Shown: positions 27,239-39,178 of the stretch, one piece after another
How the letters are laid out: each line of letters opens with the position of its first letter
How positions within the stretch are numbered: position 1 is the stretch's first letter
Notes under the pieces: generated by a model
The model's database searches: none
What the model saw: only the letters and a program-made list of their open reading frames with translations
What the model was told of the DNA's origin: nothing
Program-made: the position numbers and the translations under genes
NCBI GenBank assembly: GCA_000320545.1
Contig: ADNK01002347.1
Span: 1-64,000 of the forward strand
Origin: Bigelowiella natans CCMP2755
Lineage: Eukaryota; Cercozoa; Chlorarachniophyceae
DNA length: 64,000 nucleotides
Direction of reading: 5' to 3'

Positions 27239-27370
27239 GTCTTCTCCAAATGCTCTACAAGATAAAAAAGGATGGTCCTACGAGTGAGAAAACTATGTTG
27301 GGGGAGAAGCAACTTGGGAGGTGATCCAATGAAACTTGCTTCCTCAATACAACACACAGAGGCGCGCGCG

Positions 27371-27412
<42 letters not shown>

Positions 27413-28612
27413 CATACTAAAATTCACCAGACTACTTGAGTGGCTCTCACGGATGCCTAAAAACTCATGGAAGCTCCTCGTATCCTCCTGCATGTGGAAT
27501 GATTATGCAGCGACAGGTCGAGGGAAAGAAATGAGGGGAGGAGGGGAGGCATTACATGACAGTATTAGTTTATCACTCTTTACATCCCTTCTCTATCCAT
27601 TCTGCCACGGCTTTCCTGCCTTTAACACTATAAGCATACGCACACACGAGGCACGATTCCACTCGTTAGCTGTTGTGAATGGGGATGCAAATCTCGATGG
27701 TTGGGCTCGCTATAAAACTGAGCGCGACCAAATACTTCAATATATCCGCGAGGTAGTTCCGCACATGCACATAGCCATCATTGTACAACTTGAGACATTG
27801 GAAACTGTCGTAGTAAAAATAGCCGAAAATGTCATAAAAGTAATCTTGATCTACGATCGACATATATACGTTCTTCGTGTTCTGCTGCACGCGACAGAGG
27901 GGAATTAGAAACGTTGTTCTGCTTTCTGCGGATGCGAATTGGAGCGGTATCTTCAAATTTAAGCAATCATCAGGGATAGAGGTAGAAACTAGTCAAGCGC
28001 ATTCACTACTTCCTCAAGAATGGGGGGGGTTAGGAGGAGACAGTAGAGATGATGCTATGACTGTATGACTCACATTGATGCTATTGTATTGGACAAAGGA
28101 TGATAAAGCTCGGATCGATAATACAATATATGAGTTTTCCGTGAGTCCCCTCGCCGCACCACCTCTTGACCCGGTATCAGCAAAAACTAATGGTGTATAG
28201 TTCGCGAGGGGGGGGGGAGAAATCGAGGGCAGTGGTAGCGACAGTACAGCAGTAGAAGTAGTAGTTGTGGAATTAAAAAGAAATTTTCAAAATACGATAT
28301 CTTGTAATGAATCTTCGCTTTTCACGACGGTGTTGTGCGTGATTTCGTAGTATATTGATGCCAACTTTTTTTTGAAAACCACAATATTCCTGAGTCGCTA
28401 TATTACTTCATCAACATACAATAGCAGCTATTGAAAGATGACCCCGAGCATGTAGTACATGTCACTAAAGGCAAGACGAATGGTATTAATGAGTAGTAGG
28501 ACTCCTTGAGACTTTAGGGGTAGAATTTTTAGAATACGCTGCACCAGTTGTTTCTCCATACATATGCGTCTCAAACCTCAATTTTGATCTGCAGACGGAA
28601 AATAATATGTGC

Positions 28613-28691
<79 letters not shown>

Positions 28692-28892
28692 CTGCGTGTG
28701 CCGTTTGTAGTATTTGGCTGGATGGATTTCAGTGAAAACGGAGGAGATTCGCTGACGTTTAAATTATTTCACTATCGTCCGGAGGAAAGTATAAGTAGAT
28801 TGATAGACGAGCATAACGATGGACAAATGACGATGAGTGCTTCAACGTTATTCAACTTTAGCTTCCATCCCCACTACACACCTTCAACTTAG
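25649..28892 (+). CDS. PhoD-like metallophosphatase with signal anchor
   Basis: PhoD-type enzymes are metal-dependent phosphomono/diesterases, usually secreted or membrane-bound. Exons in phase: 25649-25834 (ATG, hydrophobic anchor CVAIIAMLVYQW, then ILGFGGC), 25891-25927, 26041-26112 (GDFIYADWPD), 26318-26399 (YKHRLNGLYEGALND), 26525-26594 (FMWNDHEIFDNYDQG), 26742-26805, 26969-27012 (YFTFSNKKYEYE), 27103-27141 (VFVLDTRSFRS), 27262-27320 (TMLGEKQLG), 27431-27516 (LLEWLSRM, LLVSSCMWND), 27670-27752 (DGWARYKTERDQIL), 27898 to about 27981 (VVLLSADANWSG) and a last exon from about 28711 (FGWMDFSENGGDSLTF). The exon 27982-28710 join is not resolved. Metal-site motifs GD..YAD, W-N-D-H-E and D-T-R are kept. 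The usual SGDVH reads SADAN, with His replaced by Asn. Introns are 56-200 bases except in the 3' part. Confidence 0.9.
27207..27410. repeat. (TA)n and (GC)n-(CA)n arrays in PhoD-like introns
   Basis: TA repeats at about 27208-27236 and an alternating GC tract passing into CA repeats at 27361-27409, on either side of the exon 27262-27320. Confidence 0.95.
28610..28690. repeat. (CT)n-(GT)n compound microsatellite before the last PhoD-like exon
   Basis: CT repeats (about 28614-28651) pass into GT repeats (about 28656-28688) and end about 20 bases before the acceptor of the last exon. Confidence 0.95.
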
Positions 28893-29950
28893 GTCAAGAT
28901 TCTAATCGGGCTGCGCGGATAATGAGATTGGACTTGCTGGCTGAGAAGATTTTGAAGCGCAAGCGATGAATGCTTTGTGCAGACAAAGTAGGCTTCGAAT
29001 ACATTGGTGGTGATTGTCGGGGCAGTGCTTAAATATGGTGTAAGACGGATGTAATCAATTTAAATTTGTTCAATGGTCATCCTCATGTAGCTGTCTAGCT
29101 GTGCAATCCAGCGGCTACAGCGCTAACATTGAATCTGTTGGTCTCCACTATAATGTGCTTCATGCAATCAAATGCGTGTTGTTTCGGTCTTGAATAATGT
29201 CGCGCAGTAGTCTAGTAGTGCGTGTTTCCTTCTCATCGCAAGTCAATCATTTCATTTCGTCGTCACGCATCACTATTGCAGTGCGCTGGTTCCTCAAGCG
29301 GCGTTGATGTTATAATGTGTGGTGTGCAATGGGCGAGACAGAAGATGAGGTCTGCAGTGTGTGATGCGTGATGCGAGAATCACAAGGTGCAAAGTGCAAA
29401 GACTAAGCAACACAAGGACGGAGATAGCTGCATCGACTCTTGCTTGCTGGCGTCACTTGTACTGTGTGCTACATTGAAAGGAAATAATGAAATTGCATTT
29501 TATGCAGTGCGTAGGCAATCATATATATATTATCAATGCACGGCTTGGCGTGCATTGAATAACATCTTTCACGACAGTAGCTACGTTTATGTCGTATATC
29601 CGATCCCAGCGCGCGGATCAGATCGGATGAACTACTGCGCTATGTATCCGACATATTAGCTAGCAGCATAAATTCTTGCGTACCACGCCGCCGTATTCCA
29701 TTACGCTGTATAATCATCTGTTCACAATGCCCAGCGCGCACATGTACTATAGCGCAGCTAGCAGCAGCTGTGTAATTTGCATGGTATCAAATCCTTCGTA
29801 TATTATACATGTCTAGCTTGATTGGGAGATGCCGTGTACGTCACCAAGACACGCGTACGTTCGTACATTCAATCTCAAAGCAGAATTCCATTTTCATTTA
29901 AACTAGGCTGTAGTAGGAACACCATTCGATTCGCCTCATTACTGCGAATA
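28893..29950. other. Gene-free spacer with a dispersed-repeat copy
   Basis: No coding signal. It contains one copy (29041-29090) of a sequence that recurs at 62267-62325, and TGCATG/GCTAGC-rich composition. Few microsatellites. Confidence 0.5.
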
Positions 29951-30068
29951 TTACATCGCCGTATTCTATGATAATCATGGTAGTTTTAGTGTCCTTAAAT
30001 CACCTTGGTATGTGCAAACGTGTTCTAGTAGACTTATGTCCGAGTAAGAACAATCACATATTAATCAA

Positions 30069-30794
30069 TTACCTCGTCCAAGGGCAAGTATCGGTTCTAT
30101 GTGCCACCGTGAAACCACCAGCGAATTTTTTGGTGGGTACTATGGAATCCCTGTTTACGCATTGATATGCTCCTGCGAACCCTTTGTAGATTTTTCTTCT
30201 AAATCGAATGCTACTGCTCCTAGCCGCCGCAGGACTTGATGTTGATAATATATACTTATTATTATACTCAGATTGTCGCAGCAAAATCCCATCCTCGTGC
30301 GTCCGCCGATTACTTATGAGAGCTTTTCGTGATGGAACGGGGGCAGCTGTCGTAGCCCCGCGTCTTCGACAATGTTCTGTATATCCTAATATTTGTACAC
30401 CCGCTGCTACACACGGTCTTCGGCCGGTGGCTCTTGCTCGAAACATGCGCTTGTTCGTCGTTGTGTAAGCCCCGTAGGACGATGCTCCTTTTTGGGGAGA
30501 CGATAACGGCGAATCAATGGCATAGGACGGTTGGATACCATGACTTCTTCGACTTTGATGTATGTGTCCGATCTTTGACCACATTGTGTGCACGAAGACA
30601 GCAGTGGCAGGCAGGGGGAGGGTTTCTTTATGCGGTAGCTGAGAAAGATTTTCTTTCGTCTGCAGAGTTGGAATATAATCGTTGTCGCAGAGGAACAATA
30701 CCCTTGAAATCCAGGAAATACATGCATATTTCATCAAAACATCGGGCGATATTTTGATAGATGATTGATGACATATGTTTACTATATGCGACAA
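30069..30794 (-). CDS. Unrecognised 241-codon open frame in an unusually open region
   Basis: The longest frame runs on the minus strand for 241 codons (FRRKIYKGFAG, KKFAGGFTVAHRTD near its end) to a stop at 30069. Plus-strand frames of 86 and 107 codons and another minus frame overlap it. The scarcity of stops over about 700 bases, without simple repeats, suggests real coding sequence, but I recognise no domain and cannot tell which strand or frame is used. It may be one exon of a spliced gene. No function is proposed. Confidence 0.25.
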   Translation of the reverse strand: MSHIVNICHQSSIKISPDVLMKYACISWISRVLFLCDNDYIPTLQTKENLSQLPHKETLPLPATAVFVHTMWSKIGHIHQSRRSHGIQPSYAIDSPLSSPQKGASSYGAYTTTNKRMFRARATGRRPCVAAGVQILGYTEHCRRRGATTAAPVPSRKALISNRRTHEDGILLRQSEYNNKYILSTSSPAAARSSSIRFRRKIYKGFAGAYQCVNRDSIVPTKKFAGGFTVAHRTDTCPWTR

Positions 30795-31290
30795 ATAATA
30801 ATTTATGTCGTTCTTTTTTTATCGAGAGAGTCACATGCTTTCCCGGGCATTATTCAAGGGAAAAAGCACAGAGCTCGGACGAGAAGCCAGACCCATGCAT
30901 GTCGTATTTTTACTATCGCAGAAAATGATGAAGGCGTTGCTGGAAAATGTACTTAGTTTTTCATCAATGTAAAAAAACATGATCTGCATATTATGAGATT
31001 ATTCTGAATATAGTTGTGATCATCCCTCCCGACAGGCTTACCCCTGTTGGTGCAGAACCCTTCAACCACTATTCAACCACAATTGACTGTGCGTTGTCCG
31101 GAAGAGCTGGCCGTTGGGGATCGGGAGAAGATTGTGGCTATTTAAAACACTGCTTCAGGTTACAAACACAAGCGTGTTTCCGACTACGGATATGCTTTGA
31201 TTTATTCGAAAAAATCTCAGTCCCCTCTTGCCATAATTAGTCAAGAGAAATTCAACTGATCCTTCGCACAAACTTTTAGTGTTGGAGACG

Positions 31291-32809
31291 ATGAAGCTGC
31301 CAACTTGGTGGTGCGTTGGCGGGGATCTCGGCCCTCTCGACCCGTCGGTCTATGACGTGACGTTATGCTTCCAATACACGTGCATAGCTCTCCCCGTCGC
31401 ATTGGGGTTCTTCCTCGCTTTCCTGAAGACTTACTTTCTCTGCCCAGGACCAGCCGAAACCCAAAACAACATGTAATTAAAATGCCCAAGAGGGTGATTT
31501 GTGTGAAACATCTAGTTTACTAATAATACATCTCAATCTTTCGGGTAGGTACCACCAGCTGTTCGGAAGTATGGATAGCGAAGTCGATCGAGACAGTAGC
31601 GTTGGAATTAACCAAATCAGACAACTGTGCACTGCATACAGTCGTCCCCTATGGGTTTCCTTAATAGCGCTGACGATATTTCCTTTCGCGGAGATCGTGA
31701 TTCGCTTTGCGCTTGGCTTGTTCGTGAGTGATGCCTGCTACCCATATCTCGGGATCATTGCAATGGAAATCTTCCGGTGACGCTTCTTCCTACATCCCAT
31801 GATTTCTCTTTGACTGTTATTCATATCGTCGTCATCTTCGTTTCTGCTCCCTTACCCTTCACTACGCAGCTCCGGCGCATATGTAATGTCGGTGTGGGTA
31901 CTGCTCTCAACCTCGCAAATCACGCCTCTGGTACGGTGCTTTTGGTTTGCTGAAGCCGTGGTAACCCTTAAAGAGCTGGAAGGCGGTCTTATGAGGTAGG
32001 GAGAGATACATTTACACACATCATGAGAAGGAGATATGATTCATCCTCCGCTTTGGGTGCGTCATGCTTGTGGGTACTTTTTCCAGCAGCGTTGTTGATG
32101 TTTTGTTTTAATAATTTATCTACACAATTGCCTATATTTATCCTACTATATTGCAAGGTGTTAGTCGTAGTGTGTTTTGCTGACGATTGTGCTGCGATTC
32201 TCTGTGTTCAAACGTACAGGACTATCTTCGACGACTATGACCAGATCCTTTTGATTCATGCTCTCAAGTAGTAAAACGGCAACTTTCATTGAAAATCGAC
32301 ACTACTACCGCTCTTATCTTATCTCCTTTCATTTTTCTATACAATTCTTGACAGGTTTATCTTCAACACCGTACTATTTGTATATGCATTGAAGCCTTCG
32401 TTTGTCGGCGAAGAGGACATTCTATGGCCAGCTGACGAGGTAGGAGCACTAATGAACCCCTCGTTTCCCCCCTAAAAACCGCGAATCCGCCAATTATCAC
32501 TCAATATCACTCAAATGACAATGCCACCTCTTTCCTCGGAACAATATATTGTCAAATGCGATGACGCGAATTGTAATTTCGTTAGTCGGTGCGGTATACT
32601 CCGTCAAGGAACTCGGGTAGTTTTTCTCCAACAGGCAGCGACCTCCTCACGCCGAAGGAGCACAGATCCGGTAGCACCGTTACTAGCCGGGATCACCGCG
32701 TTGTCTCTGCGGCATCGGAGCGCGTGTGGGATAACTTCCTTTACGATGATAGACTCGGGGGAAGAGGAGGAGCACCTCCAGGTAGCTTTACTGTTTTTCT
32801 CGCTTTCTC

Positions 32810-32851
<42 letters not shown>

Positions 32852-34485
32852 GATTTTGTTACCAAAGTCTATTATCATCGCCATCATCATCACCATCATC
32901 ATCATCATTAATGGCGTTGTTGTGATTAGGTTTTGAAGGTGGCGCAGGTATGGCTGCTGCTGTTGGTAGTAGCAGTATCCTTGATAATGATGATGATGTG
33001 GAAAGAAAAGGAGGAGGAGGAGAAGGAAAGTCTCTTTCTCTATTATCCTCCGACAGCATGCTGCAGCAATCGGGAACACCCCCTACATTCGGAAGGAAGA
33101 AGTCTTCGATGAGCTCCAGAGGGGGTATGATCACATACGAACAAACGTGCATATAGCAACAACATTTTCCCCAAATCTGCAGTAGTTGCACTCTTATTCT
33201 AAGGACACGGTTTTTTTCCAACGCCTTGAGCGTCTACGTCTTCAATTCCACTGATTTTCCCCCCCCCCCCCCCCCCCCCCCCTCTCCCTGGTGCTCTCGA
33301 TAGGCGTGGTCGATTTCTCCAGTGCCTCGTTGCTGGTGACAACATGGCTAGTCCGTAACAAAGGGAGGGGGGAGGAGACCGATTTTGCTGTGCAAGTGAA
33401 GGTTTCTTACGAGACAGGACTGCGTTTGGGCGCTGAGGGAGGTGCTGCTGCTGCTGCTATACCAAAAACAATACACACACAGAAAAGACACTCGATAAAG
33501 TAGAGACGGGTTGTGAATCGAACATATATCTCCTCCCCCTCCTTCTCCTCCTCCTCCTCCTCCTCCTCCTCCTCCTCCCCTCTCTCTCTCAGGCACCTTT
33601 AGAGTATGGCGGGCTTGGCCAAGATTTGTAGCGCTAGCTGCGGAAGTTCGCAACTGCGCGTCGTTGCATCGTATCGTGCCTCCAGAACTGCCCAGCAAGA
33701 AATCAGGAGGGAAAACGGGGTGAGGAGTGAATATATACTCCCTTGTTTTTCTTGTCCAGACTGATATTTATCCTATCCCCCTCCCCCCCCCCCCCGCCCC
33801 ATCCATCAGGTCCAGCAGTGGACAACGGAATCTTGAGCGTGATCGTGGCGCACTGGAGCTCTACCTTAATCAAGTGATGGGAGACCGAAGGTAATGACAA
33901 TCTAGTTTACCTCTGGAGCGGGGATTCGGGGGGGAGGGGGGTGAGGAGAGGATTAGCGATTGAACGGCTTGATATGGACTCTTCGTATTCACTCAAATGA
34001 CATCTCAAAAGCAGCATGCAATGATCGAATTGCACAAGACAGACAGCCAGCACTGTAACATGCGTATGATAGTAAACGGCAACTCTACCCACCACCAGGT
34101 ATTGGAGGCCATTATCACGATTTCTCCACGTCGAGGTGCGGCTCTCCTTGTCCGCAAACAAGCGCATGCGACAGCAAATACAGCAGCAGCAGCAGCAGCA
34201 GCATCATCAAAGATCTAGAAGCGAGCATATCGGTACTCCGGATCGACCCTACCCCTACCACTTTGAGGAAGGAGCAGAGGGCAAGGAAAGGCCACAAGCC
34301 CCCCCCCCTGTTTCCTCCTCTCTCGCCACCCCCTCCTCATTCCACCAGCAGCAGCAGCAGCATCATCAATATCACCAACCCTCGGTGACGACAGGAGCAG
34401 AGACCTCTGGCAGCACAAGCGCAGTCAACACTCGAAAGGCCTCAGAGGCCCTGCAAAGTGAAGGGTCAGGCGAGTTTATTCGCTC

Positions 34486-34517
<32 letters not shown>

Positions 34518-35645
34518 TTATCAAAAAGCAGCAGCAGATGTCCCAGCCCATCCAGCGCTTCTTTGAGAATCTGTTTCAAGTCTCAGTTCCAGAGTACTGC
34601 TACTACTACCACTACTACTACTACTACTACTATCACCACCACTATCACTGTTACTATCACTGCTAGTATTGATTAAAACCCGCTTTATTCGCGGAATGGG
34701 ATGTGAGTGATGCTTGTCCCCCCCCTCCCTCCCCAGCTTACTACTATACTGCTCCCGCTGCTGCTGCTACTATTAACACTAAATACGATGCTACCTACTC
34801 TCTCTTTCAGGTGGACCAAATGGACGGCAAAGGGCGGGTCTGTGCAGAGCCTATTCACTGTGCAAGTTATCTTGAGGCAGGGGGAGGGTAAGTTGAAATT
34901 AGCAATAGATCCAAATCCATCCCCACCGCAAGCACTAAAAAGAGAGCATCGTGCTCCCCGTCTTCGTCCACTCAAACCTATCGATCCGTCTTGCGCCGAT
35001 GTTTCTAATCTTTTATAAATCGACGCCGCTTCTTTTTTTTTTTTCCCTTTTCCTCATCGTCTCCTCCTCCTCCCCCTCCCCCTCCTCCTCCTCCCAATGA
35101 TCAGGATATGAACTACGCAAGATGCCGGAGGATTTTTCCGCCTTACGATCTGCCATATACAACAACATCACCAAGGACAATGCCCTGTCGAGGGCGACAC
35201 AGGTGCTCTACTCGCTGATTCTTCATGTGTGCCTGTATTATTATTACTATTATTATTAGTATTATTAATAATATAATATTTATTATTATTGTCGTCGTGT
35301 ATTTTTATTGTGTATTTTATGATGACGACGACGATGATGATGATGACGATGATGATGATGTGACTGTATTACTATTGTGGATTATATGATGATGAAGTTC
35401 GTCGTAAAACATCCTTGGCCTTTCCCCTCCCCCCCCCCCCTCCTCCTCCTCCTCCTCATCATCATCATCATCATGTGTATTACAATCCTCTAGCTACCGG
35501 CACTTCCTCAAAACCCGAGCGGGGCGGCGAAGGACGAGGAGATGGAACTTGTTAGAAACCATTACCAGGGTTTCCTACAGGAAATGTCCAACACCTCCAT
35601 CTTCCATTGTGAAGCGCTATATGCATTCCTAGCAGCTGACGTGAG

Positions 35646-35677
<32 letters not shown>

Positions 35678-36370
35678 GCGGAGATAGATTGGTGTTGTGA
35701 TAATCATGCTGTTTTGCAAGGAGCATCGATCGATACACACACGTACTGCTAGCACGTATTTCTTCATCCATTTAGATGTCTTGTGCGGAAGTGCAGCTTT
35801 TAGATTTTGTCCCTTTCCTGTATTCTGACACATACAATCGTGTGCGAATATATCCCCTGACAGCTCTCTATTTGTCCCTCCCCCCCCCCTCCCCCCCCAT
35901 CTGAGAAGAAGCAGGGCAGCGGCAGCAGCAATGCCAACCAACACGGCACGTTGTTCGATGCGATGACTCCGATATCCAGAACTCCGGAGTTCTCCAGCAA
36001 CAACTCTCCCTTGACAGCAGGAGGAGCTAGTCTTCTAGAGGAGAAGAGGCCGATGCTAGGAGGAGGGGGGGGGCTAGGCAATCCTCTTAAGCTCCAAACG
36101 CAGAAGCAGCAGCAAGAGGAGGGAGGGGGGGGAGGAGAATCCGCTTTCCAGGGAGAAAAAAAAATCATAGATGCAGAGACGATGGTGAGCAAAGGGGGGG
36201 GGGGCATGATGGTTGGCGACTACACGGAAGAGGAGGACAGGTTGCGCCGCATAGCTGTGATTCTGACGAATGGCGTAAGAGTCGTCGCAGACAAACGAAA
36301 TCGACTTCTTTTTCGAGGTGCTGCAAGAATAGAAGGAAGGCTTTACGATCGATAATAATAGTTCATCACC

Positions 36371-36401
<31 letters not shown>

Positions 36402-36476
36402 ACAACAACAACAACAACACCATTCGTATTATGGAACCTCATTTTCATAACCCTTGTTCTTTCACTTACGCACACG

Positions 36477-36536
<60 letters not shown>

Positions 36537-37144
36537 TTATTAAGATGCACGCTGTCAAATGATTGATCGAGTGATTGATCGATTGATTGATTGATTGGTT
36601 GGTTGGTCGTTGGTTATCCGACTACTAGGCTCTGATGCAGTGGATTTCCTTGTCCTCAACGGTGTCACAAGGGACCGTCGCCATGCGGTAAAGAGATCAT
36701 AATAACAACGACAATAACGATGATAAGAAGAAGAAGATTAGTTGTAGAAGTACTCATTTGTAGCTAGCAGAGTCAACGATGAATCGATTGTGTATATATA
36801 GCATACATGAGAACAAGGGAGGGGGGGGGGGGGGGGAGGGAAGGAAATAGCAGGATTTTGTTTTATTGATGTAATCACTACTCTCATTATAATCATCATC
36901 ATCATCATTATCATTATCAGGTGAATGTTGGCAATGCATTAATGCTGAATCTTCGTCTGTTCGATCACATCGACCTGTCACATGCGTTTCGAGACGATAA
37001 GAACATCATCTATGTGCTGCATCCGGAGAGAGTACAGCAGCAGAATTCGGTATTATCAGTTATTATTATTATTTTTTTTTTTTTTTTTTTTTTGCTACTA
37101 GGAATAGCTTTCCCCATTACATTGTTCTCTTGTTGAGTCATCAA

Positions 37145-37175
<31 letters not shown>

Positions 37176-37386
37176 CCTGAGTGCTTTCTTCTGATCTCCT
37201 CCTTGGAGAAACGCATCATCATCATCATCATCACCACCACCACCATCTCTGCTCGATGCCATCGGCGCGTTCTTTTCTCTCTCTAAACATAAATCACTGC
37301 ATACATACAAACATGCTGTGCTCAGGCGGAATCAAGCTCGGCAGCTATACCAATCGTTCCGAACCAAAATCATGAGCCCCGCAGAA

Positions 37387-37420
<34 letters not shown>

Positions 37421-37603
37421 CTTGGAAGTTGGAAGCGGGAAGCCTGGATCGGATGGGCGGGCTGGGGGGGGGGGGTCGTTGTCGAGTCAAACTGAGAAGG
37501 TGCTTGCTGCGGTAGATTTTAGCAATTCCCCGAACTACTCGTATCTCCTCGACGCTCCAGTTGGGGGGGGGGAGAGGAAAGGCGATGACGCTGAATCAGG
37601 TAG

Positions 37604-37645
<42 letters not shown>

Positions 37646-37919
37646 CTCCTTATGATGATAGATGATGAAATAAACCTACGCAGCGACAGCAGCAGCATTG
37701 GTGGTAGGCTCAACTCAATCCACAGAATCGATTCCCCCAGAAAACAGGTGGTACTGGCTGTTGTTGTTGTTGTTGTTGTTGTAGTTGTTCTTGTTCTTGT
37801 TTTTGACATTATTGTTCCAGCATCTTTCCCCTGCTTTGCATTTTGAGTTGGTGCGAGGAAGATGCATATCACAGCTTCATCAACATCATCGATATCCCCT
37901 TTCTCTTCTCACACGTGTG

Positions 37920-37958
<39 letters not shown>

Positions 37959-38456
37959 CACCGTTGCAGGCGCAAGGAGAGCATCCTCGTCGAGGGAAAA
38001 GACAACAAGAAGACAGAATTTTTCCTGCAAAAAAAAGGTATGATATTCGTCGCCCCTCCCCCCCTCCAATTATCATCATCATCATCATCATCACCACCAC
38101 CACCACCAGAGAAGAAGTGCGGTCTAGATCCCCTGAATAACCCAAATTGTATTCTCTCCTCCTCCTGCTGCTTACTACTACTACTACTAGGGGGTAGGAG
38201 GCGACTCAACCAAGGATTAGCTTCGGTTGCTGCTTCATCACATCGTTTTGAGGCCTCGGTCAGAGGATACACTGCGGGAACACCGACGTTCTTTAACATC
38301 CACGTTCGCGAGTAAGAGAGAAGAGAAAGAAAGAAGAGGGAGAGACGTATTGCTATGATGATGCTAGACAGTGCTACTATATAGGTAGCTGCTACTGTTG
38401 TTGTTGTTGTTGTTGTTGTTGTTCCTGCAGTAGAAGAAGTGGTAGGACAAGTTTGC

Positions 38457-38492
<36 letters not shown>

Positions 38493-39142
38493 ATGGGGAT
38501 GGTAGTGATCATAACGTTCATCACCAAACTTCCTACTAATTCTCTACCAAGGTACTATTCCACAACGCAGTACCTCGACTACAATATCCGAAGAAGATAC
38601 TCCGATTTCGAAAGTAATAGTAGTAGTTATAGTAGTAGTTGTAGTTGTTGTTGTTGTTGTAGTAGTATCTGTCGTTACTAACAATGGAAGTGCTGTACTA
38701 GTACTACAACTACTTGTAGTGGTAGAAGTATGAGTAGTAGTAGAAGTAGTAGTAGTAGTACACAAAACCAAAATAGCTCTATGCATATACAGCAGCAGCA
38801 CTCTCTAAGCTTGTCGCTTAAACATCTACCCCCCCGCTCTCTCTCTCTCCCTCCCTCCCCCTCCTATCTCTTCTCCCCGCTCATCTTCGCCGCTGCTGCT
38901 GATGTTGATTGATTGTGCAGAATTCCGCAAGATGCTAGTAGCCGTGCATGGAGACTCACGGGTCCCGAACCTCCCAACGAAGATTCAGCCGATAATGCAG
39001 AAGAAAGACACGTACAGAATCACCTTCACATTCTCATCATATTTTCCACTAGAATAAGCACGTGCGCTAGAGGGGCATTAGATAATAGGAAGCAAATAAT
39101 GAAAATGCCACTAGAACAGAATCTGGTTACTCACATATCCGT

Positions 39143-39178
<36 letters not shown>

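Noticed and set aside
27666-27956. 96-codon minus-strand frame DQDYFYDIFGYFYYDSF
   Set aside because: Antisense to PhoD-like exons 27670-27752 and 27898-27981, which fit the family and close in phase.
31291-32439. Calling the five-helix segment an ABCC transporter
   Set aside because: Resemblance to TMD0 only; no Walker A, ABC signature or second membrane domain follows, and PX/DEP domains do.
37886-38527. 213-codon Thr/His-rich minus-strand frame
   Set aside because: Built from GTT, GTA, GT and ATC repeats; antisense to exons of the PX-DEP gene.
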